A stretch of 64,000 nt of DNA, from contig NZ_JAUDRZ010000008.1 in the NCBI RefSeq assembly GCF_030380735.1, positions 62,001 to 126,000 on the forward strand, written 5' to 3'. This document shows positions 9,048-18,575 of the stretch, piece by piece. This DNA is from Rhizobium sp. S152. GTDB lineage: Bacteria > Pseudomonadota > Alphaproteobacteria > Rhizobiales > Rhizobiaceae. The notes beneath the pieces are model-generated. The model saw only the letters and a program-made list of their open reading frames with translations, made no database searches and had not been told where the DNA came from. The position numbers were made by a program, and so were the translations under genes. The number at the start of each line of letters is the position of its first letter. The first letter of the stretch is position 1.

Positions 9048-9605
9048 ATGATCAAGTCCGCATTGCGCACCACGGCAATTGCCGTCGCCGTCTCCGCAAT
9101 CGCCTTCGCGGCGCAAGCCAAGAACCCGATGGTTGGTGGCGCCGCCATGTATCCCACCAAGAACATCGTCGAAAACGCCGTCAACTCGAAGGATCACACG
9201 ACGCTCGTTGCCGCCGTCAAGGCGGCCGGCCTGGTCTCTACGCTTGAAGGCAAGGGACCCTTCACCGTCTTCGCGCCGACCAACGAGGCTTTCGCGGCAT
9301 TGCCGGCCGGCACGGTCGACATGCTGCTGAAGCCGGAAAACAAGGCGAAGCTGACGAAAATCCTAACCTGCCATGTCGTGGCAGCCGATGCCATGTCGAA
9401 GACCGTCGCCAAGATGATCAAGGATGACGGCGGCGAGCACGACATCAAGACGGTCGGCGGCTGCGTGCTGAAGGCCAAGGAAAGCATGGGCAAGATCACG
9501 CTCACCGACGAGAACGGCACCGTCGCGCATGTGACGATCGCCGACGTCAAGCAATCGAATGGCGTGATCCACGTCGTCGACAAGGTTCTGCTGCCGAAGA
9601 TGTAA
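9048..9605 (+). CDS. Secreted fasciclin (FAS1) domain protein
   Basis: The 185-aa protein has a signal peptide (MIKSALRTTAIAVAVSAIAF, cleavage after AQA near residue 24) and one FAS1 domain at about residues 45-184. The domain has GPFTVFAPTNEAFAALPAGT and the closing VKQSNGVIHVVDKVLLP. FAS1 proteins act in adhesion or envelope interactions outside the cytoplasm. GAGGAGGAT precedes the ATG. It lies directly behind the ECF sigma/anti-sigma pair, a recurring bacterial arrangement that suggests sigma-controlled envelope response, and ends in a strong terminator. Confidence 0.9.
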   Translation: MIKSALRTTAIAVAVSAIAFAAQAKNPMVGGAAMYPTKNIVENAVNSKDHTTLVAAVKAAGLVSTLEGKGPFTVFAPTNEAFAALPAGTVDMLLKPENKAKLTKILTCHVVAADAMSKTVAKMIKDDGGEHDIKTVGGCVLKAKESMGKITLTDENGTVAHVTIADVKQSNGVIHVVDKVLLPKM

Positions 9606-9626
9606 AGAGTACAATCAGCAGAATTA

Positions 9627-9665
9627 GGGGCGCCCCTTGCCCGATCCCCGGGGGCGCCTCTTTTT
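9627..9665 (+). terminator. Terminator after the fasciclin gene
   Basis: A 10-bp stem GGGGCGCCCC paired with the 3' arm ending GGGGGCGCCTC, followed by TTTTTC. Confidence 0.8.
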
Positions 9666-10321
9666 CATTTCCAGTTGGCGACGCCCACCGTCTGCGCGAT
9701 CGCTTCTCGAAGATCGTCGAGTCCCTCGCTCTTTTCCGATGACGTCGCGATGATGCCAGGGAAGGCCGCGGGACGTTTCTTGATCTTCTCGGCTGTTTCG
9801 GCGAGCAGCTTTACCACCGCCGGCGGCTTGATCTTGTCGGTCTTCGTCAGCACCACTTGGTAGGACACGGCGGCCTTGTCGAGCAGATCCAGCACCTCGT
9901 CGTCGTTCTTCTTGATGCCGTGGCGACTATCGATCAGAACGTAGACGCGTTTCAGCGTCGCGCGGCCGCGCAGGTAATCGAACACCAGCTTCGTCCAGGC
10001 ATCGACATGGTCCTTGGGCGCCTGCGCATAGCCGTAGCCCGGCATGTCCACCAGCGCCATCGGCGGCAGATCGCCGGCCTCGCCGGAAAAGCCTTCGGGC
10101 ACGAAATAGTTGAGCTCCTGCGTGCGGCCGGGCGTATTCGAGGTGCGCGCCAGCCCCTTGTGGCCGACAAGCGCATTGATCAGCGACGACTTGCCGACAT
10201 TCGACCGGCCGGCGAAGGCCACTTCCGCAGGTCCTTCCGGCGGAAGGAACTTCATGGACGGCACGCCGCGGATGAAGATCCACGGACGCCCGAAGAGCGG
10301 CTTGTCGTTGTTGTCGGTCAT
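9665..10321 (-). CDS. engB: Ribosome-biogenesis GTP-binding protein EngB/YsxC
   Basis: The 218-aa TrmE-Era-EngA-YihA-class GTPase is needed for large ribosomal subunit assembly. G1 is [18 protein letters not shown] near residue 36, the G2 Thr is in [12 protein letters not shown]3 is VDMPGYG near 90, G4 is TKTD near 158, and a [10 protein letters not shown]5-like segment follows. Length is normal. It lies on the minus strand downstream of yidC with about 140 nt between them, including the yidC terminator, so it may have its own promoter. Its 3' end abuts the fasciclin terminator. Confidence 0.95.
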   Translation of the reverse strand: MTDNNDKPLFGRPWIFIRGVPSMKFLPPEGPAEVAFAGRSNVGKSSLINALVGHKGLARTSNTPGRTQELNYFVPEGFSGEAGDLPPMALVDMPGYGYAQAPKDHVDAWTKLVFDYLRGRATLKRVYVLIDSRHGIKKNDDEVLDLLDKAAVSYQVVLTKTDKIKPPAVVKLLAETAEKIKKRPAAFPGIIATSSEKSEGLDDLREAIAQTVGVANWK

Positions 10322-10424
10322 TCGGCCTTTTCCAGCGCGTCAAATTCCAAGAGGGTATGGCATTCAGGTTTCAGGCGATTTTGTCAACCGGCGGTTCCGA
10401 GATGAACCGTCACGAAGACGACCC

Positions 10425-10458
10425 TGAAAAAGAGAAAGCCCCGGCGAACCGGGGCTTT
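10425..10458 (-). terminator. Terminator of the rpmH-rnpA-yidC unit
   Basis: AAAGCCCCGG-CGAA-CCGGGGCTTT (10435-10458), with T-rich sequence on the minus-strand exit side, starts 4 nt after the yidC stop codon. Confidence 0.8.
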
Positions 10459-10461
10459 TCG

Positions 10462-12255
10462 TCATTTGTCCGCTGGTGCCGGCTTTCGCTTGAACAGGTT
10501 CTTCAGGTTGCTGAACAGCTCGACCTTCACCCCGTGGCGGCGCATGATCACCGCCTGCTGGATGACCGAAAGCGTGTTGTTCCAGGCCCAGTAGATGACC
10601 AGACCGGCCGGGAAGCTTGCCAGCATGAAGGTGAAGACCAGCGGCATCCAGTTGAAGATCATCGCCTGCGTCGGATCGGGAGGTGTCGGGTTCATGCGCA
10701 TCTGCAGGAACATCGTTACACCCATGATCAGCGGCCAGACGCCGAGATGCAGGAAGGTCGGAGCCGCGAACGGCAGCAGGCCGAACAGGTTGATGAACGA
10801 GGTCGGATCGGGTGCCGAAAGGTCCTGGATCCAGCCGAAGAACGGTGCGTGGCGCATCTCGATGGTGATGTAGATCACCTTGTAGAGCGAGAAGAAGATC
10901 GGGATCTGCAGCGCGATCGGCCAGCAGCCGGCGATCGGGTTGATCTTTTCTTCCTTGTAGAGCGCCATGGTCGCCTGCTGCAGCGCCATGCGGTCGTCGC
11001 CGAACTTCGCCTTCAGCTCTTCCATCTTCGGCTGCACGCGCTTCATGTTCGCCATCGAAGCGTACTGCTTGCTGGCGAGCGGGAAGAACAGCGCCTTGAC
11101 GACGATCGTGGTCATCAAGATCGCGACGCCGAAGTTGCCGAAGTAACGGAAGAAGAAGTCCATCAGTTTGAACATCGGCTTCGTCAGGAAGTAGAACCAG
11201 CCCCAGTCGATCAGGCGATCGAAACGCGGAATCTGGTAGGAAGCCTCGTAACCGTCGATGACGGGAACTTCCTTGGCGCCGGCGAAGACGAGGTTCTTGA
11301 GCTCGACCGACTGGCCGGGCGCGACGCTGACGGCGTTCTGCTTGTAGTCGGCCTGGAAGCGCGGCTGCCCATCCGTGAAGTGGCTGAAGCGTGCGTCATA
11401 GGCGGTCGTCTGCGGCGGAATGATCGTTGCCGCCCAATATTTGTCGGTGATGCCAAGCCAGCCGCCGGTCGCGGTCGCCGGCGTTACGGCTTCCTTCTCG
11501 ACTGCAGAGTACTTGCTTTCGATCAGGCCGTCGTCGCCAATCACGCCGATGAAGCCTTCATGCAGCACGTAGGTCGAGGCGACTGCCGGCTTGTTGTAGC
11601 GTGTCACGCGGCCGTAGGACGAGAGAGCAGCCGCTGCATCGCCGGCATTGGTGATCTTGTCGGTGACGGTGAACATGTAGTGATCGTCGACCGAGATCGT
11701 GCGGGCGAAGGTGATGCCCTTGTCGTTGGTGTAGGTCAGCGTAACCGGGGTCTTCTCGGTCAGCTTCGCGCCCTCGGGCGCCGTCCAGACGGTCGAGGGG
11801 CCCGGAACGCTGCCGGTCGCCGCGTCGCCGATATAGCCGAGTTCGGCGAAGTAGCCGTCCTTGGTTTCCGACGGGCTGAACAGCGTGATGATCGGGCTCG
11901 AGTCGTCGACGGTCTCATGGTAGCCCTTGAGCTTCAGGTCGTCGAGGCGGGCGCCGGCGAGGTTGATCGAGCCGGAGAGCGACTGCGTGTCGATGATGAC
12001 GCGCGGGTTCTTGGCAAGCGCGTCGGCAAGCGAGGTCGTCGCCGCTGCCTGGCCGGTCGGAGCGGAACCGCTCGGCTGCGCGCCACCGGCGGCCGGCGCG
12101 TTGTGCGTCTGCTCGGTCGCCTGTTGCGCCTTCTGTGCCTGCTCGGCCTTGCGCTGCGCTTCGATGCGCGGGTTCATGTAAAGGAATTGCCACCCGAGAA
12201 CGATCAGCACGGAGAGGGCGATCGCAATGAAGTAGTTGCGGTTGTTTTGCATCAT
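10462..12255 (-). CDS. yidC: Membrane protein insertase YidC
   Basis: The 597-aa inner-membrane insertase folds and inserts membrane proteins alone or with SecYEG. It has an N-terminal anchor ([20 protein letters not shown]), a large periplasmic domain at about residues 60-340 with an Ala/Gln-rich linker, and the conserved five-helix core ([20 protein letters not shown], then [20 protein letters not shown] and [20 protein letters not shown]). It ends with a basic tail that can touch the ribosome. The start ATG overlaps the rnpA stop (ATGA), so the two are coupled. Confidence 0.97.
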   Translation of the reverse strand: MMQNNRNYFIAIALSVLIVLGWQFLYMNPRIEAQRKAEQAQKAQQATEQTHNAPAAGGAQPSGSAPTGQAAATTSLADALAKNPRVIIDTQSLSGSINLAGARLDDLKLKGYHETVDDSSPIITLFSPSETKDGYFAELGYIGDAATGSVPGPSTVWTAPEGAKLTEKTPVTLTYTNDKGITFARTISVDDHYMFTVTDKITNAGDAAAALSSYGRVTRYNKPAVASTYVLHEGFIGVIGDDGLIESKYSAVEKEAVTPATATGGWLGITDKYWAATIIPPQTTAYDARFSHFTDGQPRFQADYKQNAVSVAPGQSVELKNLVFAGAKEVPVIDGYEASYQIPRFDRLIDWGWFYFLTKPMFKLMDFFFRYFGNFGVAILMTTIVVKALFFPLASKQYASMANMKRVQPKMEELKAKFGDDRMALQQATMALYKEEKINPIAGCWPIALQIPIFFSLYKVIYITIEMRHAPFFGWIQDLSAPDPTSFINLFGLLPFAAPTFLHLGVWPLIMGVTMFLQMRMNPTPPDPTQAMIFNWMPLVFTFMLASFPAGLVIYWAWNNTLSVIQQAVIMRRHGVKVELFSNLKNLFKRKPAPADK

Positions 12256-12665
12256 ACGTTCCTGGGGCGGCCGTCTCCGGACCGCTTGTGTTTCGGCTTC
12301 GTCTCGACGCGAGCCTTGAGCTCAGCGGCTAATTCTTTGAAGGATGCTTGGAGCACGTCCCTTCGCGCGACAACCACATAGTCGTGTCCGGGCTGCATTG
12401 CAAACCCTGCATGAAGTCGCACCGCCTCTTTGAGGCGCCGCCGCATGCGGTTTCTCTCGACCGAGTTACCATGTTTCTTGGTGACGGTGAAGCCGACGCG
12501 GGCTTCGGTATCGGGTTCCTTCCTGTCGAGCACCTCGAGAAGGAAGAAGCCGCCCCTGCGTTTTTCGCCATTGCGAACAGCAAGAAACTGCGGGCGGTTT
12601 TTCAACCGCCCGGCAGTCTTTTTCAATTCCTGGGTCGTCGGTTCGCCCGCCATCTGATCGGGCAA
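12252..12665 (-). CDS. rnpA: Ribonuclease P protein component
   Basis: The 137-aa basic protein is the protein subunit of RNase P, which trims tRNA 5' leaders. The core has [40 protein letters not shown] (the RNR signature) and LKEAVR. I use the TTG at 12665, 6 nt behind AAGG and 8 nt after the rpmH stop; an ATG four codons later (12653) is the alternative but has poorer spacing. The gene sits between rpmH and yidC, the near-universal bacterial order. Confidence 0.93.
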   Translation of the reverse strand: MPDQMAGEPTTQELKKTAGRLKNRPQFLAVRNGEKRRGGFFLLEVLDRKEPDTEARVGFTVTKKHGNSVERNRMRRRLKEAVRLHAGFAMQPGHDYVVVARRDVLQASFKELAAELKARVETKPKHKRSGDGRPRNV

Positions 12666-12673
12666 TTCCGGCC

Positions 12674-12808
12674 TTAGGCCGAAAGACGCTTGCGGCCGCG
12701 ACCGCGGCGAGCAACGATGACCTTACGGCCGCCCTTGGTAGCCATACGTGCACGGAAACCGTGGCGACGCTTGCGAACAAGCTTGGATGGTTGGTAGGTA
12801 CGCTTCAT
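12674..12808 (-). CDS. rpmH: 50S ribosomal protein L34
   Basis: The 44-aa product starts [20 protein letters not shown] and ends [10 protein letters not shown], the classical L34 sequence. It is the first gene of the rpmH-rnpA-yidC unit and is separated from rnpA by 8 nt. A good sigma-70 promoter lies about 110 nt upstream. Confidence 0.97.
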   Translation of the reverse strand: MKRTYQPSKLVRKRRHGFRARMATKGGRKVIVARRGRGRKRLSA

Positions 12809-12920
12809 TTATTTTAATCACCGCGGAGTGCGGCCCTTCTTGAATTTGCATATTGCAAGGAGCGTTGTTTTTCGAACGGGCGAGGCTATCAAAAGCCTTA
12901 TATGACCGGACGTGCGGCGG

Positions 12921-12949
12921 CTTATACGGATGAAGGCGGCCAAAGTCAA
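12921..12949 (-). promoter_or_regulatory. Sigma-70 promoter of rpmH-rnpA-yidC
   Basis: Read on the minus strand: -35 TTGACT (12949-12944), 17-nt spacer, -10 TATAAG (12926-12921). The leader to rpmH is about 105 nt. The remaining 12,809-13,256 gap has no convincing gene. Confidence 0.75.
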
Positions 12950-13256
12950 TTACGTGCGGGAAACGCCCGCCGAAGGGAAACCGGGCCAGCGCTCCCGCCC
13001 GCCCTTAACGACTGTGACAGGCGTTGATGCGGGCTCGAAGAGCGGCAAATCCATCAAGATCAACCGAAGCGCGTGCCGCATTGAAAAGCGCCGAAGAAAT
13101 GCACGTAAAAATTTGCATCGAGCGACTAAGCGCGGGTAATTTCTAGTAGTGCCGCCAGCGCTCATCTGAAATTCAACGTTAATTTATTTGGGCCAAATTT
13201 AGCCATCGGCCAACTACGTGTGTTCCTGGCCTCGACGGCTCCAGGGGGGATGTTTC

Positions 13257-15257
13257 ATGAAGATCAAAGGTAAGATCAATCTGCTTGTGTCGGCCATGTG
13301 TGGCGTGGCGCTGCTGATCGGCGCGACCGCATTGTGGGCGGTCAACCAATACGACCATAACCTGTCGGCCTACGAGGACGCGTCCGACCGCGCTTATGCC
13401 GGCGAACAGCTGAACCGCTACGTGACGGCCACCGTCATGGAAGCGCGCGGCATCTACAGCGCGCCCACGACCAAGGAAGCCGCGGCATTCGCCAAGGGTA
13501 TTCTCTCCAACCTGGACAGGATCGACGAAGTCATCGCCAAATGGGCGCCGCTCGTTCCGGAAGACCAGAAAGCCGCCTTCGCCAAGCTCGGCGACCGCGC
13601 CAAGGAGTTCCGTACCTTCCGTGCCGAAACCGCGCGCCTCGGCACCGAAGTCAGCCCGCAGGCTGCCAACGAGCAGGGCAACAACGAAGCCAACCGCGCC
13701 AACCGCAAGGCGTTTCAGGCCGAGATCGACGCTGTCGTCGCAACCGACAAGGCGACGCTCACCGCGGTCGACCAGCAGGTCGACCGCTTCCGGACATCCG
13801 TTCTCTGGCTGGTCCTGACGATAACCGGCCTCGGCATCCTCGCCGGCGTCGCCATGGGTCTTTACATCGGCACCGTGCATCTGAGTGGCCCGATCAACCG
13901 CCTGACCCAGGCGATCAAGAACGTCGCCGACGGCAACTTCGACGCCGAGGTGCCGTTTGCCGGTCGCCAGGACGAAATCGGCGAGATGGCCGCGACCGTC
14001 GCCGTGTTCAAGGAAAACGGTCTTGCCGTCCGCCGCATGAATGCCCAGGAAGCCGCCATGCGCGCCAAGAGTGACGACCTGCAGTCGAGCATGTCCGTCG
14101 TCGTGGCCGCTGCCGCCGCCGGCGACTTCAGCCGCCGCATCGACAAGGATTACGGCGACGAGAGCCTCAACCAGTTCGCCAGCAACATCAACAACTTGCT
14201 CTCGGGCGTCGACAGCGGCGTCGGCGAGACCCGCCGCGTCATCGCCAAGCTATCGGAAGGCGATCTGACGCAGACCATGCGCGGCAATTTCCAGGGCGCC
14301 TTCGCCGAGCTGCAGCAGAACGTCAACAACACTTTCGAAACGCTGCAGACGACGATGCGCGAAGTGCGCGAGACGGCCGAGACCTTCCACGGCAACACCA
14401 ACGAGTTGCGTGCCTCGAGCGACGACCTGTCGAAGCGCACCGAGCAGCAGGCCGCGGCGCTGGAGCAGACCTCCGCCGCGCTCGACCAGATCACCGCCGT
14501 CGTCAACAACTCCACCGAGCGCGCTCAGGAAGCCACCGTCATGGTGTCGGCCGCCAAGGACGATGCCGGCAAGTCCGGTATCGTCGTGCGCAACGCTGTC
14601 GAAGCCATGGGCCGCATTGAGCAGGCGTCGATGGAGATCAGCCAGATCATCAACGTCATCGACGAGATCGCCTTCCAGACCAACCTGCTGGCGCTCAACG
14701 CCGGCGTCGAGGCGGCCCGCGCCGGCGAGGCCGGCAAGGGGTTTGCCGTGGTTGCCCAGGAAGTGCGCGAACTCGCCCAGCGTTCGGCAACGGCCGCCAA
14801 GGACATCAAGGGCCTGATCACCAAGTCCGGCGACGAAGTGCAGGTCGGCGTCAAGCTGGTTCAGGAGACCGGTGCGGCGCTCTCGGCGATCGAAAAGCGC
14901 GTCAATGCCATCAACGATCACATCCATTCGATCGCCACGGCAGCCAAGGAGCAGTCGACGGGCCTGAAGGAAGTCAACACCGCCGTCAATCAGATGGACC
15001 AGGTGACCCAGCAGAACGCCGCGATGGTCGAGGAAACCTCCGCCGCGACCCACAAGCTCTCGGCCGAAGCAGACAGCCTCGTTCGCCTCATCTCGCGCTT
15101 CAGGGTTTCCAATGCACCGGCGGCGGCACCCGTGGCCGTGGCCAGCCGCGGAGATTATCGCCCCGTCGCCTCGCCGGCCCGCCGCGCCATGGGCACCGTC
15201 GCCCGCGCGTTCAGCGGCAATGCTGCGCTCGCCGATCAGAACTGGGAAGAGTTCTGA
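13257..15257 (+). CDS. Methyl-accepting chemotaxis protein
   Basis: The 666-aa chemoreceptor has TM1 at about residues 8-30, a periplasmic sensing domain at about 31-188 and TM2 at about 190-215. A HAMP segment follows ([20 protein letters not shown]), then a second HAMP-like stretch near 300-350. The signalling domain has the hairpin tip [20 protein letters not shown]. The C-terminus NWEEF matches the pentapeptide class that tethers CheR/CheB in some receptors, so this is probably an abundant, adaptation-competent receptor. AGGGGGG precedes the ATG at 13257. The ligand is unknown. A strong terminator follows. Confidence 0.93.
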   Translation: MKIKGKINLLVSAMCGVALLIGATALWAVNQYDHNLSAYEDASDRAYAGEQLNRYVTATVMEARGIYSAPTTKEAAAFAKGILSNLDRIDEVIAKWAPLVPEDQKAAFAKLGDRAKEFRTFRAETARLGTEVSPQAANEQGNNEANRANRKAFQAEIDAVVATDKATLTAVDQQVDRFRTSVLWLVLTITGLGILAGVAMGLYIGTVHLSGPINRLTQAIKNVADGNFDAEVPFAGRQDEIGEMAATVAVFKENGLAVRRMNAQEAAMRAKSDDLQSSMSVVVAAAAAGDFSRRIDKDYGDESLNQFASNINNLLSGVDSGVGETRRVIAKLSEGDLTQTMRGNFQGAFAELQQNVNNTFETLQTTMREVRETAETFHGNTNELRASSDDLSKRTEQQAAALEQTSAALDQITAVVNNSTERAQEATVMVSAAKDDAGKSGIVVRNAVEAMGRIEQASMEISQIINVIDEIAFQTNLLALNAGVEAARAGEAGKGFAVVAQEVRELAQRSATAAKDIKGLITKSGDEVQVGVKLVQETGAALSAIEKRVNAINDHIHSIATAAKEQSTGLKEVNTAVNQMDQVTQQNAAMVEETSAATHKLSAEADSLVRLISRFRVSNAPAAAPVAVASRGDYRPVASPARRAMGTVARAFSGNAALADQNWEEF

Positions 15258-15278
15258 TCTTCCCGACGATCACTTTGC

Positions 15279-15308
15279 GAACGCCGCCTCCGGGCGGCGT
15301 TCTTTTTT
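15279..15308 (+). terminator. Terminator of the chemoreceptor gene
   Basis: GAACGCCGCC-tccg-GGCGGCGTTC followed by six T residues, 21 nt after the stop codon. Confidence 0.92.
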
Positions 15309-15395
15309 GCCGCATCGCGAAGATTTGAAAGCGCTGAAGGATAAGTCTAGGATAAAACACTGACATGGCGCCAATCGCGCGAGCGGACGAAAGAC

Positions 15396-16913
15396 ATGCC
15401 TGACCACAATCCCGGCGACGGTTTGACAGCAGACAAGGCGACGGCACCCGAACTCGGCCAGGATGCTGTGCGCCCGTTCGGCCGCTTCGCCGGCCTTTCC
15501 GGCAAGCTGCTATGGCTGACCGTCATCTGCATCATGCTCGCCGAAGTGCTGATCTTTTTCCCGTCGGTTGCCAATATGCGCCTGCGCTGGCTGGACGAGC
15601 GGCTGAATGCCGCCGCCGCCGCGGCGCTCGTCATCGATGGTCTGCAGCCGGTCGATCTGCCGCGCGCGCTGCAGAAGGAAACGCTGATGGCCACGCACAC
15701 CAAGGCGATCGTTCTGCGCAAGGACGGTACCTCACGGCTATTGGCGACCGCCGACATGCCGAATTCGGTCGACGCGCAATATGACCTGACGGACGTTCCG
15801 CCTATGACGGCGATCCGCGATGCGCTCGACACCCTGATCTTCGGCGGCGACCGGATGATCCGCGTCTATGGTCCTGTGCTCGATACCAATACCGGCGTCG
15901 AGGTGCTGATGAAGGACAAGTATCTGCGCAACGCGATGCTCGTCTATTCGCGCAACGTGTTTCTGCTCTCCATCCTCATCGCGCTCTTCACCGCGACGCT
16001 CGTCTTCTTCGCGATCGATAGAATCCTGATTCGCCCGATCCGCAAGCTCACCGGCAGCATGCAGCAGTTCTCGAGCGATCCTGAAAATCCGCAGCATATC
16101 TTCGTGGGCGATGGCGGCCGCGACGAACTGGCGCTCGCCGGCCGGCATTTGACGTCGATGCAGCTGGAGCTGCAGAAGACGCTGAAGCAGCAGCGCAATC
16201 TTGCAGCACTCGGCCTTGCCGTCTCCAAGATCAATCACGACATGCGCAACATCCTCGCCTCGGCACAGCTGATGTCCGACCGCCTTGTCGATGTCGACGA
16301 TCCCATGGTGAAGGCCTTCGCGCCCAAGCTTTTGCGCACCATCGACCGAGCTGTCGGCTATACGACCGAAGTCCTTTCCTATGGCCAGGCAAGCGAATCG
16401 GCCCCGCGCCGGCGCCGCCTCAGCCTCTACGAGCTGACGCAGGACGTGAAGGACATGCTGGCGATCGACGCGGAAAGCGGCGTGGAGTTCATCGAGCAGA
16501 TGGCGCCCGATCTGGAGGTCGATGCCGACAGCGAACAGCTCTTCCGCGTCATCCACAATCTCTGCCGCAACGCCCTGCAGGCGCTGGCCATGCCGCGCAC
16601 CGGAGCGGGGGGCGTGAAACAGATCACCGTGTCCGCGCAGCGCGTCGGCAGCGTCGTCAGCATCACCGTGGACGATACCGGCCCCGGCATGCCCAGCAAG
16701 GCCCGCCAGAACCTCTTCGCCGCCTTCCGCGGCTCCGCCCGCTCGGGCGGCACCGGCCTTGGCCTCGCGATCGCCCGCGAGCTGGTACTCGCCCACGGCG
16801 GCACGATCGCCCTTGTGGAAAAGCCCTCCGTCGGCACCCAGTTCCGCATCGAGATCCCGGATCGTCCGGTTTCCCTGGAAGATTACCGCAGCCGCGCGCT
16901 TTCCGAGAAGTGA
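15396..16913 (+). CDS. Sensor histidine kinase (orphan)
   Basis: The 505-aa kinase has TM1 at about residues 38-56, a periplasmic region to about 185, TM2 at about 190-210 and a HAMP region (RPIRKLTGSMQQF). The H-box is SKINHDMRNILASAQL with the phospho-accepting His; the N-box is NLCRNALQAL, G1 is DDTGPGMP and G2 is GGTGLGLAIA. The catalytic core is complete. No response regulator is adjacent, so its partner is elsewhere. It lies about 90 nt past the chemoreceptor terminator and is likely expressed separately. The ATG at 15396 lies behind GACGAAAGAC, a weak ribosome site. Confidence 0.9.
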   Translation: MPDHNPGDGLTADKATAPELGQDAVRPFGRFAGLSGKLLWLTVICIMLAEVLIFFPSVANMRLRWLDERLNAAAAAALVIDGLQPVDLPRALQKETLMATHTKAIVLRKDGTSRLLATADMPNSVDAQYDLTDVPPMTAIRDALDTLIFGGDRMIRVYGPVLDTNTGVEVLMKDKYLRNAMLVYSRNVFLLSILIALFTATLVFFAIDRILIRPIRKLTGSMQQFSSDPENPQHIFVGDGGRDELALAGRHLTSMQLELQKTLKQQRNLAALGLAVSKINHDMRNILASAQLMSDRLVDVDDPMVKAFAPKLLRTIDRAVGYTTEVLSYGQASESAPRRRRLSLYELTQDVKDMLAIDAESGVEFIEQMAPDLEVDADSEQLFRVIHNLCRNALQALAMPRTGAGGVKQITVSAQRVGSVVSITVDDTGPGMPSKARQNLFAAFRGSARSGGTGLGLAIARELVLAHGGTIALVEKPSVGTQFRIEIPDRPVSLEDYRSRALSEK

Positions 16914-16971
16914 CGCGGATTCCGTACGCCGGCTCAAATGTGCGAAAGGCGCGATTTTTTAAAAAAGCCTA

Positions 16972-17000
16972 TTGCATTACCCGAAAGGACCCTCTAGAGA
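16972..17000 (+). promoter_or_regulatory. Candidate promoter of tRNA-Arg
   Basis: TTGCAT, 17-nt spacer, TAGAGA; the tRNA begins 34 nt after the -10. A TTTTTTAAAAAA tract just upstream (about 16955-16966) may mark the end of the kinase transcript. Confidence 0.45.
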
Positions 17001-17034
17001 ACCGCTCACGCCAGCGGGACACACCGCTGCAGAC

Positions 17035-17111
17035 GCACCCGTAGCTCAGCTGGATAGAGCACCAGACTACGAATCTGGGGGTCAGGAGTTCGAATCTCTT
17101 CGGGTGCGCCA
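17035..17111 (+). tRNA. tRNA-Arg (anticodon ACG)
   Basis: A 77-nt cloverleaf with encoded CCA. Acceptor GCACCCG pairs with CGGGTGC, anticodon stem CCAGA/TCTGG holds loop CTACGAA (anticodon ACG), and T-arm AGGAG-TTCGAAT-CTCTT is intact. A34 is normally deaminated to inosine, reading CGU/CGC/CGA. Confidence 0.96.
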
Positions 17112-17286
17112 CTTCTCTCTTCAGTGAATTCACCAGCACGATACGTCCGCTACGCGGGCCACGTTTTTCCGCGCGGGCTTTGATCTCTGCCGCGTATGCG
17201 GACAGGTCTCGGTGCTTTCACGATGCCCGCAGCAATCGAGTATGATTTATTCATACCGTGTGCTATAGTGTTCGGCGAGGTGTCCG

Positions 17287-17568
17287 ATGGCCAACATTGA
17301 AAAGCGAACGATTAGCCTCCCTGGCGACCAGGCGGCTTTCATTGATGCCAAGGTGCAGGCCGGCGAATATGCTTCCGCCAGCGAAGTGATCCGCGCGGGT
17401 CTCCGGGCATTGCGGGAGCGTGATAAAGCCGTTGAGCGCTGGCTCAAGGGCGAGGTTGCCGCATCGTATGATGCGATGAAAGCCGATCCAGCACGAAGAG
17501 TATCCGTCGATACGGCCTTTGCTTCCGTTCGCGACCGTCACGCCGCGCGTGTGAAAGCCCATAAGTGA
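17287..17568 (+). CDS. ParD-type (CC2985 family) antitoxin
   Basis: The 93-aa protein has an N-terminal ribbon-helix-helix domain (KRTISLPGDQAAFIDAKVQA, then ASEVIRAGLRALRERDKAVE), the form of ParD-like type II antitoxins, which bind their own promoter and neutralise a ParE toxin. GAGGTGTCCG precedes the ATG. The partner reading frame starts at GTG 17565, overlapping its stop, but is truncated, so the antitoxin is effectively an orphan. It lies 175 nt after tRNA-Arg. Confidence 0.88.
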   Translation: MANIEKRTISLPGDQAAFIDAKVQAGEYASASEVIRAGLRALRERDKAVERWLKGEVAASYDAMKADPARRVSVDTAFASVRDRHAARVKAHK

Positions 17569-17702
17569 TCGTGCGCGAAATTGTTCTTTCCCCAGAGACG
17601 AGCAGGCATCTTCTGCTGCTCTACGACTGGATCGCGGATCAGGCGTCTCCGGATATTACTCTGGCTTATGCGGGTCCGCTATTCGAAGAAAAGCGGAACT
17701 GA
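17565..17702 (+). pseudogene. Truncated ParE-type toxin
   Basis: A 45-codon frame begins GTG at the antitoxin stop (4-nt overlap, the usual parDE coupling) and reads VIVREIVLSPETSRHLLLLY, then DWIADQASPDITLAYAGPLF. This matches the N-terminal half of ParE (two helices with the YDWIADQ motif), but it stops at TGA after EEKRN, where full toxins have about 95 residues. No continuation in another frame is evident, so the C-terminal beta-sheet has been lost. It is likely non-toxic. Confidence 0.75.
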
Positions 17703-17703
17703 T

Positions 17704-17916
17704 CTAGCGCCCGCGCCGCATCGACGATGCGGCAAGGCCGGCGGCGAAGGTGATGGCGGCGGCGGCGAGGCCGGCGCAGATCAGGCCGGCCGGCGTTATC
17801 CTGAAGCTCCCTTGTACGGTGATGTGCTCCCCGACGCGCATGTCGAAAACCGATTTGATCTCCTCGGGGTGCGAGGGGACGGGCAGCGTATCATCTTCCT
17901 CTTCCGCATGTGCCAT
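17704..17916 (-). CDS. Small single-pass membrane protein
   Basis: The 70-aa frame starts MAHAEEEDDTLPVPSHPEEI, is acidic in its first half, and has one hydrophobic helix near residues 44-62 (GLICAGLAAAAITFAAGLAA) with a basic end SMRRGR. GGAGCGTGAA precedes the ATG. It lies convergent to the truncated toxin, ending one base from its stop codon. No known domain was recognised; it is probably real because of the clear topology and ribosome site. Confidence 0.55.
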   Translation of the reverse strand: MAHAEEEDDTLPVPSHPEEIKSVFDMRVGEHITVQGSFRITPAGLICAGLAAAAITFAAGLAASSMRRGR

Positions 17917-18125
17917 TTCACGCTCCGGTGCTCAGCGGCTGCGGACCATTCCGCGCCGGGCACAGGATAGCATGGCGCCTTTCGAAATCCATCGCCCGCG
18001 ACTTTCTCGGCAGGTTACGGCTCCTCGGATAGCCTGACGCAATGTTGCGCGGCCATGGTCGCGTCGATGGCGCGCATTCCGCGCTGCTTTGTCGTGCAAT
18101 CGCGGTCCATGCGGCCGGAGGGAAT

Positions 18126-18455
18126 ATGCTGGGTAGTCTGGTTCGGGTGGTGGTCTTCTGCGGGTTTGCTGCGGTGCTTGGCGGTTGCGTGGATCATGCC
18201 AACGCGCCGCTCATCGTTCCGGTTGCCGCGCAGACCGATCCGCCGCTCAATTTCACCGGCGTCGCCCACACCATCTGCGTTGCGGACGGTAACTTCATGT
18301 ACGCTGAGGCGCGCCGCCAATACGAACTGCGCGCCGGCATGACCAATATGCCCATCGACGCGGCCAACGAGGAAGCGACGGCCCGCGCCGCCGCCCGCCG
18401 CCAGTACGTGGCCTGCCTTTCCAGCCAGGGATATCGCACGGTCTACGATCGCTAG
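18126..18455 (+). CDS. Small putative lipoprotein
   Basis: The 109-aa product has a lipoprotein signal (MLGSLVRVVVFCGFAAVLGG followed by the acylated Cys at residue 21). The mature part has two further Cys residues (TICVADGNFMYAEARRQYEL and YVACLSSQGYRTVYDR). GGAGGGAAT precedes the ATG at 18126, and the longer upstream frame has no support. Envelope location is likely; the role is unknown. Confidence 0.7.
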   Translation: MLGSLVRVVVFCGFAAVLGGCVDHANAPLIVPVAAQTDPPLNFTGVAHTICVADGNFMYAEARRQYELRAGMTNMPIDAANEEATARAAARRQYVACLSSQGYRTVYDR

Positions 18456-18575
18456 AACAGCGTCCTCATCACGCGCAATCGCCTGCAATCACGAGTGCCG
18501 GAGGCCGGCCTGCGGCGAGGAACCCGGGCGGTTGGGACGCATTGTCTTCATGTAAATCCGAAAGGAGGGTTTATC

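Noticed and set aside
10357-12381. Long plus-strand open frame of 674 codons opposite yidC
   Set aside because: It is antisense to a clear YidC, is rich in Arg/Asp/His with no domain, and has no ribosome site. Long shadow frames are normal in GC-rich DNA.
12912-13139. 75-codon basic plus-strand frame between rpmH and the chemoreceptor
   Set aside because: It overlaps the rpmH promoter, lacks a ribosome site, and its basic composition fits random GC-rich sequence.
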